Origin: Nocardioides sp. zg-1228
GTDB lineage: Bacteria > Actinomycetota > Actinomycetes > Propionibacteriales > Nocardioidaceae
Assembly: GCF_017086465.1 (NCBI RefSeq)
Contig: NZ_CP070961.1
Span: 744,001 to 808,000 of the forward strand
Direction of reading: 5' to 3'
DNA length: 64,000 bases
Part shown: positions 1-6,069 of the stretch, piece after piece
How positions within the stretch are numbered: the stretch's first letter is position 1
How the letters are laid out: every line of letters begins with the position of its first letter
The notes under the pieces: generated by a model
What the model saw: the letters and a program-made list of their open reading frames with translations, nothing else
Told to the model about the DNA's origin: nothing
The model's database searches: none
Translations under genes and position numbers: made by a program

Positions 1-1
1 G

Positions 2-235
2 ATCGACGAGGCGAAGGTCGGCCTGACCAACATGGGCTCCACCCCGCTGCGCGCCCGCGCCACCGAGGCGGCGCTGGCGGGCGCGACCGCCACCGAGGAC
101 GGCGTACGCGAGGCGGCGCAGCTCGCGTCGGAGGGCACCAGCCCGCCGTCGGACCTCAACGGCGCGGCCGACTACCGGCAGCACCTCGCCCGTGTGCTCA
201 CCGGCCGGGCGGTGCTCACGGCGGCGGGGTCGTAG
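2..235 (+). CDS. FAD-binding subunit of a CO/xanthine dehydrogenase-type enzyme (3' end only)
   Basis: This is the C-terminal 77 residues of a gene that begins outside the window. The tail reads VGLTNMGSTPLRARATEAAL and then a region ending in DYRQHLARVLTGRAV. This matches the C-terminal domain of the medium, FAD-binding subunit (CoxM/CutM type) of the molybdenum hydroxylase family. That subunit passes electrons from the iron-sulfur subunit to FAD. The stop codon is followed two bases later by a CoxG-like gene, as in CO dehydrogenase (cox) clusters. Whether the parent enzyme oxidises CO or another substrate cannot be decided from this tail. Family assignment is fairly secure; substrate is not. 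Confidence 0.75.
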   Translation: MDEAKVGLTNMGSTPLRARATEAALAGATATEDGVREAAQLASEGTSPPSDLNGAADYRQHLARVLTGRAVLTAAGS

Positions 236-237
236 GC

Positions 238-924
238 GTGGAGCTCAGCCACCGCTTCACCGTCCCGATCGGCGTCGAGGAGACCTGGGCGCACTTCAAC
301 GACATCGCCTCGGTCGCCGAGTGCTTCCCGGGCGCGCAGGTCACCGAGGCCGACGAGGAGTCGTTCGCCGGCTCGGTGAAGGTCAAGCTCGGCCCGATCG
401 CCCTGCTCTACAACGGCAGCGGCACCTTCGTGGAGAAGGACCCCGCGGCCCACCGCTTCGTCGTCGAGGCCAAGGGCAAGGACAAGCGGGGCAACGGCAC
501 CGCCGGCGCGACCGTGACGGTCTCGATGGACGACGCCGGGGGGTCCACCGACGTCTCGGTCGCGACCGACCTGTCGATCACCGGCAAGCCGGCGCAGTTC
601 GGGCGCGGCGTGATGCAGGACGTCTCCGACAAGCTGCTCGGCCAGTTCGTCGCCTGCCTGGAGCAGCGGCTCGCCGAGCCGGAGGTGGCCGAGCCGGCAC
701 CAGAGGCGGCGGCCGAGCCGGCTCCCCAGCCGGCGGTGGTGCCACCCGTGCCCCAGGAGCCGGAGCCGGAGCCGGAGCCGGAGCCCGAGCCGGAACCCGA
801 GGCGCTCGACCTCGGCAGCACGGTGCTCCCGGTGCTCGCCAGGTCCTACTGGAAGCAGGCGCTCGCGGTGGTCGTCGGCCTGCTGGTGCTGCGCCGGCTG
901 CTCGGCCGGCTGCTCGGGAGGTAG
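238..924 (+). CDS. CoxG/SRPBCC family protein with Pro-Glu linker and C-terminal membrane anchor
   Basis: This is a 228-residue protein. Residues 1-150 form a CoxG-type SRPBCC (START-like) fold, beginning MELSHRFTVPIGVEETWAHF with the typical FPGAQV segment. CoxG family proteins help anchor or mature CO dehydrogenase at the cytoplasmic face of the membrane. Residues about 155-190 are a proline/glutamate-rich linker, including a run of seven or more Glu-Pro dipeptides. Residues about 200-228 contain one hydrophobic helix (LAVVVGLLVL) ending in RRLLGRLLGR, consistent with a membrane anchor. The GTG start lies two bases after the upstream stop, so the two genes are co-transcribed. Confidence 0.8.
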   Translation: MELSHRFTVPIGVEETWAHFNDIASVAECFPGAQVTEADEESFAGSVKVKLGPIALLYNGSGTFVEKDPAAHRFVVEAKGKDKRGNGTAGATVTVSMDDAGGSTDVSVATDLSITGKPAQFGRGVMQDVSDKLLGQFVACLEQRLAEPEVAEPAPEAAAEPAPQPAVVPPVPQEPEPEPEPEPEPEPEALDLGSTVLPVLARSYWKQALAVVVGLLVLRRLLGRLLGR

Positions 925-928
925 GGGC

Positions 929-1540
929 TCAGAACACGTTGAGCGGGCGGTACTGGACCGAGATCCGCGGCCCGGCGTGGGCGACCTTGGGCACCGCGTG
1001 CTCCCACGTGCGCTGGCACGAGCCGCCCATCACCACGAGGTCGCCGTGGCCCATGGTGAGGGCGATCGACGCGCCACCGCCCCGCGGGCGCAGCAGCAGG
1101 CGCCGCGGGTCGCCGACGCTGACGATCGCGACCATGGTGTCGGCCGCGCGGCCGCGGCCGATCGTGTCACCGTGCCACGCGACGGAGTCGCGGCCGTCGC
1201 GGTAGTAGCAGCAGCCGGCGCTCACGAACGGCTCGCCGAGCTCGGGCAGGTAGTGCTCGCTCAGCTCGGCGCGGGCCTGCGCGAGCGCCGGGTGGGGCAG
1301 GGGGTCGGCGGCGAGGTAGGTGTGGACCAGCCGTGGCACGTCGACCACCGCGTCGTACATCTCGCGCCGCTCGGCGCGCCAGGGCACCCGCTCGACGAGG
1401 GCGCTGAAGACGTCGTCGGGCGCGGCGAGCCAGTTGCGCTGGACGTCGACCCAAGCGCCGCGGGAGAGCTGGCGGCGCTCGGGGGCGAGCCCCGCGTGCT
1501 CGGCGGGGGCGTCGGCGAAGAGGGACGTCTGGAAGTCCAC
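929..1540 (-). CDS. AlkB-like 2-oxoglutarate/Fe(II) dioxygenase, alkylated DNA repair
   Basis: This 203-residue protein is related to AlkB, which oxidatively demethylates 1-methyladenine and 3-methylcytosine in DNA. The iron-binding His-x-Asp is seen in AWHGDTIG. The distal histidine is in TWEHAVPK and the 2-oxoglutarate-binding arginines in GPRISVQYR, the order usual for the family. I chose the GTG that gives MDFQTSLF because homologues start similarly and a TATCGT hexamer ends 7 nt upstream, consistent with a leaderless transcript. An ATG-initiated form up to position 1585 is possible but would add 15 residues unlike the family. It is convergent with CoxG (4-nt gap) and divergent from the GntR regulator. 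Confidence 0.85.
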   Translation of the reverse strand: MDFQTSLFADAPAEHAGLAPERRQLSRGAWVDVQRNWLAAPDDVFSALVERVPWRAERREMYDAVVDVPRLVHTYLAADPLPHPALAQARAELSEHYLPELGEPFVSAGCCYYRDGRDSVAWHGDTIGRGRAADTMVAIVSVGDPRRLLLRPRGGGASIALTMGHGDLVVMGGSCQRTWEHAVPKVAHAGPRISVQYRPLNVF

Positions 1541-1547
1541 GAGCACG

Positions 1548-1553
1548 ACGATA
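1548..1553 (-). promoter_or_regulatory. candidate -10 element of a leaderless alkB-like transcript
   Basis: The minus strand reads TATCGT, followed by 7 nt and the GTG start of the dioxygenase. TANNNT is the actinobacterial -10 consensus. The spacing places transcription start at or next to the start codon. No good -35 is visible. Confidence 0.45.
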
Positions 1554-1646
1554 CCCCATGGATCGAACACGCGTTCGAACATCAAGAAATCGTCAAGGCT
1601 TCACCGTGGTCTGGCTCAAAGGGGAGACGCCGATCCGGCCCAGTCC

Positions 1647-1652
1647 TAGCCT
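1647..1652 (+). promoter_or_regulatory. candidate -10 element of a leaderless GntR transcript
   Basis: TAGCCT lies 7 nt before the ATG of the GntR gene. No Shine-Dalgarno sequence precedes that ATG, which fits leaderless initiation. Confidence 0.5.
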
Positions 1653-1659
1653 GAGACGC

Positions 1660-2382
1660 ATGGATCACGTGGACCTGGCAGTCCCGCGTCAGCGGGCGCT
1701 GAAGCACGTCCAGGTCCGCGAGCACGTGCGGGGCCTGATCGAGGCCCAGCCCCCCGGCTCGGCAGCACCGTCCGAGCGCGAGCTCGTGGCCCGCTTCGGC
1801 GTCGCTCGGATGACCGTGCGCCAGGCGCTCGACGCGCTCGTCGCCGAGGGCCTGCTCGAGCGCATCCCGGGACGCGGCACCTTCGTCGCCCAGCCACCCA
1901 AGCCCGCGGGGCGGCTCACGTCCTTCACCGAGGAGATCCGCCGACGCGGGATGCTGCCGGAGTCGCAGACGCTGCTCGCCCGCGTGGAGCAGGCCGGGCC
2001 CGGCGTGGCCCGCGCCCTCGACATCTCACCCGGCGACCCCGTGCTCCACTGGCGCCGCCTGCGCCGCGCCGACCAGGCCATCGTGTGCGTCGAGGACGCC
2101 TACCTCAACGAGGTGCTGCTTCCCGGCTTCCTCCAGCACGGCACCCCGACCAGCCTCTACGAGGCGCTCGCCGCCCGCGGCCTGCGTCCGACCGAGGTCG
2201 AGGACTCGATCAGCGCCGACCGGGCCAGTGCCGAGGAGGCGGCGGTCCTCGAGATCACCGAGGGCGACCCGGTGCTGCGCCACGCCCGCCGCGCGGTCTC
2301 CGAGGGCCGCATCGTGGAGGTCTCGCGCACCTGCTACCGCCACGACCGGTTCACGGTCTACCTGCAGCTCACCGACCGCTGA
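1660..2382 (+). CDS. GntR/HutC-family transcriptional regulator
   Basis: This 240-residue repressor-type protein has two domains. Residues about 14-80 form the GntR winged helix, with the signature PSERELVARFGVARMTVRQ and then LLERIPGRGTFVA. Residues about 90-238 form a UTRA effector-binding domain with the usual DPVLHWRRLRRADQ and EVSRTCYRHDRFTVYLQL segments, which places it in the HutC subfamily. Its ligand and target cannot be inferred. The neighbouring dioxygenase is divergent and a plausible target, but not more than that. The 3' end overlaps the convergent HD-domain gene by 14 nt. Confidence 0.88.
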   Translation: MDHVDLAVPRQRALKHVQVREHVRGLIEAQPPGSAAPSERELVARFGVARMTVRQALDALVAEGLLERIPGRGTFVAQPPKPAGRLTSFTEEIRRRGMLPESQTLLARVEQAGPGVARALDISPGDPVLHWRRLRRADQAIVCVEDAYLNEVLLPGFLQHGTPTSLYEALAARGLRPTEVEDSISADRASAEEAAVLEITEGDPVLRHARRAVSEGRIVEVSRTCYRHDRFTVYLQLTDR

Positions 2383-2953
2383 GACCGGCGAGCTCCCGCT
2401 CCAGGTTGGCCCGGGCGGCGTCCTCCCACAGCTCGCGCGCCTGCGGCGTGGCGAAGAGGTGCGCGCGCCCGACGAGGTCGCGCAGCACCGCCGCCCGGCC
2501 GGCGCGGAAGTCGTCGTCGCCGACGTGCGCGAAGTCGGCCCGCACGCCCGCCGCGTAGGAGTCGTAGCGCGCCCGCGGGGCGGCCAGGATGCCCAGGTCG
2601 GCGTCGCTGAGCGCCGCGCCGGCACCGTCGCCGGCCCGGGGCCTGTGGTGCACGGTCAGGCGCACCAGCCGGGCCACCTCCCCGGCGTGGGCGGCGGGCA
2701 GGGCGCGCTCGGCCCACGCGGCGGAGCGTTCCTCGTCGTCGGGGGCGCCGTCGTAGACCGCGTCGTGGAACCACGCGGCGAGCCGGGTCGTGACGGGGTC
2801 GAAGGTGGCGCCCGCCCCGGCGAGGCGGTCGAGCCGGTCGAGCACCTCGTCGAGGTGCAGCAGGTCGTGGTAGCCCGGGCGGTCCCACGCCGCGAGCAGC
2901 TCGTCGCGCAGCGCCTCGTGGTGGGGCAGGGGCCAGCGCGCCGCGAGGCTCAC
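2369..2953 (-). CDS. HD-superfamily metal-dependent phosphohydrolase (predicted)
   Basis: This 194-residue protein is of the short, uncharacterised HD-hydrolase type. The N-terminal YHDLLHLDEVLDRLD contains the first metal-ligand histidine. WFHDAVYDG is the HD doublet, and RLVRLTVHHRP and a downstream ALSDADLGILA provide the later His and Asp ligands. Family members cleave phosphate esters or nucleotides; the natural substrate is unknown. The GTG start overlaps the stop codon of the upstream DUF2236 gene by 4 nt (GTGA), so translation of the two is probably coupled. Confidence 0.82.
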   Translation of the reverse strand: MSLAARWPLPHHEALRDELLAAWDRPGYHDLLHLDEVLDRLDRLAGAGATFDPVTTRLAAWFHDAVYDGAPDDEERSAAWAERALPAAHAGEVARLVRLTVHHRPRAGDGAGAALSDADLGILAAPRARYDSYAAGVRADFAHVGDDDFRAGRAAVLRDLVGRAHLFATPQARELWEDAARANLERELAGLSGR

Positions 2954-3816
2954 CGCGCCGTCGCCGCCTGCAGCTCCCGGGCCTCGGCGTGGCCCGAGGC
3001 CATCGCCCACCGGATGGCGCGGGTGGCCGCGGCGCCCAGCACCCGGTTGGTGACGGGCGGCACCGGCGGGAGGCGCAGCTCGCGGCGGGCGTCCGCGGGC
3101 AGGAGCCCGATCGCGGCCGTGGCGAGCGAGAGGTAGCCCGGCCGCGCGGCCAGGGGCAGGTCGGGGTGGAGCAGCAGGAAGCGGATCGCCTCCTGGGCGG
3201 CCGGGGTGCCGCGGAGCTCGGGACCGTAGGCCGCCAGCGTCGCGCGCAGGTCGTCCTCCGACCGCGGGGCGTCGACGACGCCGAGGTGCTCGGCCGCGAC
3301 GGCGGCCTGGGCGACGTACAGGTCGCGCTCGGCGCCGACGAGCCGACGGTGGCCGTAGCGGTCGTGCGCGACGAGGAAGCTGTCGATCTCCGCGGCGTGC
3401 ACCCAGCCGAGCAGGTGGGGGTCGGAGGCGGCGTAGGGCGTGCCGTCGGGCAGGGTGCCGGTCACCGACTCGTGCGCGCGCTGGACGGCGCGGATCATCT
3501 GCAGGGCGTCCTGCTCGGCGCCGAACGTCGTCATCGCGATGTAGGTCGACACCTGCGCGAGCCGCCCCCACATGTCGCCGCGGTAGCCCGAGTGGTCGGC
3601 CACGCCCTGCATGGCGGCCGGGTGAAGCGACTGCAGCATGATCGCGCGGATGCCGCCGACGAACATCGAGGCGTCGCCGTGGACGCGGCCGATCGGGGAG
3701 CCGGGCTCGAACCAGCGCGGTCCGGGCGTGCCGTGCACGCGCCGCCGGTTGCGTGGGCCGTCGGGCCCGGCCACCTTGCGGAAGAGCTCGGCACCGAGGC
3801 GGTCGCGAAGGGTCAC
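2950..3816 (-). CDS. DUF2236 / MpaB-family oxygenase-like protein
   Basis: This 288-residue protein belongs to the DUF2236 family (ER-bound oxygenase MpaB and latex-clearing protein superfamily), which is thought to bind haem b. Characteristic segments are the conserved early glycine/arginine-rich stretch, GDASMFVGGIRAIMLQSLHP, GRLAQVSTYIAMTTFGA and GWVHAAEIDSFLVAHDRYG. Histidines in the second and fourth segments are candidate haem ligands. I placed the start at the GTG giving MTLRDRLGAELFRKV, 7 nt after TAGATT. A GTG six codons upstream (3834) is an alternative. It is the first gene of a two-gene unit with the HD hydrolase. Substrate unknown. Confidence 0.83.
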   Translation of the reverse strand: MTLRDRLGAELFRKVAGPDGPRNRRRVHGTPGPRWFEPGSPIGRVHGDASMFVGGIRAIMLQSLHPAAMQGVADHSGYRGDMWGRLAQVSTYIAMTTFGAEQDALQMIRAVQRAHESVTGTLPDGTPYAASDPHLLGWVHAAEIDSFLVAHDRYGHRRLVGAERDLYVAQAAVAAEHLGVVDAPRSEDDLRATLAAYGPELRGTPAAQEAIRFLLLHPDLPLAARPGYLSLATAAIGLLPADARRELRLPPVPPVTNRVLGAAATRAIRWAMASGHAEARELQAATAR

Positions 3817-3823
3817 CCCGCCG

Positions 3824-3829
3824 AATCTA
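3824..3829 (-). promoter_or_regulatory. candidate -10 element before the DUF2236 gene
   Basis: TAGATT on the minus strand ends 7 nt before the chosen GTG at 3816. The hexamer lies inside the first codons of the longer alternative reading, which argues for the shorter protein. Confidence 0.42.
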
Positions 3830-3857
3830 GCCACGGCCGCGAAAAGCCGGGCCGTCG

Positions 3858-5504
3858 TCAGGCGTCGGCCGGGAGGTCGCCGGCGTCGACGATCCGGTAG
3901 GCGTAGCCCTGCTCGGCGAGGAACCGCTGGCGGTTCTGCGCGAAGTCGGCGTCGACCGTGTCGCGGGACACGATCGTGTAGAAGTGGGCGCTGCGCCCCT
4001 CGGTCTTGGGCCGCAGCAGCCGGCCGAGGCGCTGGGCCTCCTCCTGCCGCGAGCCGAACGACCCGCTCACCTGGATCGCCACCTCGGCCGAGGGCAGGTC
4101 GATCGAGAAGTTGGCGACCTTGCTCACGACGAGCAGCCCGATCTCACCGGAGCGGAACGCGTTGAAGAGCCGCTGTCGCTCCTTGACCGGCGTCTCGCCC
4201 TTGATCACGGGGGCGTCGAGCATCTCGGCGAGCTCGTCGAGCTGGTCGATGTACTGCCCGATCACCAGGGTCGGCTGGCCCGCGTGCTGGTGCACCAGGC
4301 GGCGTACGACGTCGAGCTTGGCGTGGGTGCACGAGGCGAGGCGGTAGCGGGTGTCGGGGTCGCTCGTCGCGTAGGCCAGCCGCTCGCCGTCGGGGAGGCT
4401 GACCCGCACCTCGACGCAGTCGGCCGGCGCGATCCAGCCCTGCGCCTCGATGTCCTTCCAGGGGGCGTCGTAGCGCTTGGGCCCGATGAGCGAGAAGACC
4501 TCGCCCTCGCGGCCGTCCTCGCGCACCAGCGTCGCGGTGAGGCCGAGGCGGCGACGCGCCTGCAGGTCGGCGGTCATCCGGAAGATCGGCGCCGGCAGCA
4601 GGTGCACCTCGTCGTAGACGATGAGGCCCCAGTCGCGGGCGTCCAGCAGCTCGAGGTGCGGGTAGACGCCCTTCCGCCTGGTGGTCAGGACCTGGTAGGT
4701 CGCGATGGTGACCGGGCGGACCTCCTTCACCGAGCCGGAGTACTCGCCGATCTCGTCGGCGGTGAGCGAGGTGCGCGCGACGAGCTCGTCCTTCCACTGC
4801 CGCGCGCTCACGGTGTTGGTGACGAGGATGAGCGTGGTCGCCCGCGCCTGCGCCATCGAGGCCGCGCCGACGATGGTCTTGCCCGCGCCGCAGGGCAGCA
4901 CGACGACGCCGGAGCCGCCGTCCCAGAACGACTCGGCCGCCTCGCGCTGGTAGGGCCGCAGGGTCCAGCCGTCCTCGGCGAGGTCGATGTCGTGCGCCTC
5001 GCCGTCGACGTAGCCGGCGAAGTCCTCGGCCGGCCAGCCGAGCTTGAGCAGCGCCTGCTTGAGGTTGCCGCGCTCGCTGGGGTGGACCGCGACGCTGTCG
5101 TCGTCGATCCGGGCGCCGATCATCCCGGCGACCTTCTTGGCGCGCAGCACCTCCTCCAGCACGGGCCGGTCGGTGGACGACAGCACCAGGCCGTGGACGG
5201 GGTGCTTCTCCAGGCGGAGCCGGCCGTAGCGGCCCATCGTCTCGGCCACGTCGACCAGGAGCGCGTGCGGCACGGCGTAGCGCGACCAGGTCAGCAGGGC
5301 GTCGACGACCTGCTCGGCGTCGTGACCGGCGGCGCGCGCGTTCCAGAGCCCGAGCGGGGTGAGCCGGTAGGTGTGGATGTGCTCGGGGGAGCGCTCGAGC
5401 TCGGCGAAGGGCGCGATCGCCTTGCGCGCCTCGGCGGCCGACGGGTGGTCGACCTCGAGCAGCAGCGTCTTGTCGGACTGGACGATGAGGGGACCGTCGT
5501 TCAT
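3858..5504 (-). CDS. XPB-family DNA repair helicase
   Basis: This 548-residue superfamily 2 helicase has the size and domain order of bacterial XPB (M. tuberculosis Rv0861c type). It has an N-terminal XPB-specific domain (about 1-180) and Walker A LPCGAGKT near residue 206. The DEVH box YDEVHLLP is near 297, LGLTATLVREDG is motif III, and the C-terminal RecA lobe ends with QRLGRLLRPK (motif VI). XPB unwinds DNA 3'-5' and is linked to excision repair and transcription coupling. The start has a GAGG element about 10 nt upstream. It follows the CGNR gene on the same strand by 19 nt. Confidence 0.93.
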   Translation of the reverse strand: MNDGPLIVQSDKTLLLEVDHPSAAEARKAIAPFAELERSPEHIHTYRLTPLGLWNARAAGHDAEQVVDALLTWSRYAVPHALLVDVAETMGRYGRLRLEKHPVHGLVLSSTDRPVLEEVLRAKKVAGMIGARIDDDSVAVHPSERGNLKQALLKLGWPAEDFAGYVDGEAHDIDLAEDGWTLRPYQREAAESFWDGGSGVVVLPCGAGKTIVGAASMAQARATTLILVTNTVSARQWKDELVARTSLTADEIGEYSGSVKEVRPVTIATYQVLTTRRKGVYPHLELLDARDWGLIVYDEVHLLPAPIFRMTADLQARRRLGLTATLVREDGREGEVFSLIGPKRYDAPWKDIEAQGWIAPADCVEVRVSLPDGERLAYATSDPDTRYRLASCTHAKLDVVRRLVHQHAGQPTLVIGQYIDQLDELAEMLDAPVIKGETPVKERQRLFNAFRSGEIGLLVVSKVANFSIDLPSAEVAIQVSGSFGSRQEEAQRLGRLLRPKTEGRSAHFYTIVSRDTVDADFAQNRQRFLAEQGYAYRIVDAGDLPADA

Positions 5505-5523
5505 CGGTGGCCTCGCGACCGGC

Positions 5524-6048
5524 TCATCCGGCGGCGGCCTTCTGGCGGGCGCGGAACGCGGCGACGTTGGCCCGCGACGAGCACCGGTCCGAGCAGTAGC
5601 GGCGCGACTGGTTGGGCGAGGTGTCGACGTAGACGTGGTCGCAGCGCGGCTCCGAGCAGGTGCCGAGCCGGGTCGCGCCCAGGTCGCAGACCAAGGTGGC
5701 CAGGCCCATCAGCGCCTCGCCGATGAGCAGCTCGGCGACCGACGCGGCACGGTTGGCGACGTGCATGTGGAGGTTGCCGGGGTCGTGGTCGGAGATCATC
5801 GGCGTCACCGGGTGCTGGGCGAGCAGGGCATTGAGCGAGCTCACCACCAGCCGCACGTCGTCGACGTCGGAGGCCTCGAAGACCGGGCGCAGCTCGGCCT
5901 GGAACGCCTGCACGGACTTCACGTCGCCGGCGACCAGCGAGCGGTGCAGCCACGAGCGGTCGGCCAGGTGCTCGCGCAGCGCCTCCTCGTCGGGCAGCTC
6001 GGCGTTGACGAGCGCGGCAGCACGCTCGGCGTACCGGATGAAGTCCAT
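5524..6048 (-). CDS. CGNR zinc-finger / ABATE-domain protein
   Basis: This 174-residue protein has an N-terminal ABATE (putative stress-induced regulator) domain, from MDFIRYAERAAALVNAELP onward. The C-terminal CGNR zinc finger begins CSEPRCDHVYVD and continues RRYCSDRCSSRANVAAF. The four cysteines (C-x4-C and C-x3-C) are the expected metal ligands; the motif name residues CGNR are here replaced by CSSR. Family members are predicted DNA-binding regulators. It sits between the XPB helicase and the helicase-associated gene on the same strand, so co-expression with them is likely. Confidence 0.85.
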   Translation of the reverse strand: MDFIRYAERAAALVNAELPDEEALREHLADRSWLHRSLVAGDVKSVQAFQAELRPVFEASDVDDVRLVVSSLNALLAQHPVTPMISDHDPGNLHMHVANRAASVAELLIGEALMGLATLVCDLGATRLGTCSEPRCDHVYVDTSPNQSRRYCSDRCSSRANVAAFRARQKAAAG

Positions 6049-6054
6049 GGTCCC

Positions 6055-6060
6055 AGTCTA
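6055..6060 (-). promoter_or_regulatory. candidate -10 element of a leaderless CGNR transcript
   Basis: TAGACT on the minus strand is followed by 6 nt and the ATG of the CGNR gene. It implies an internal promoter between the helicase-associated gene and the CGNR/XPB genes. Confidence 0.48.
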
Positions 6061-6069
6061 CGGACGCGA

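Noticed and set aside
1558..1659. Longer GntR protein starting up to 34 codons upstream
   Set aside because: The added residues do not look like the family, and TAGCCT sits 7 nt before the ATG at 1660.
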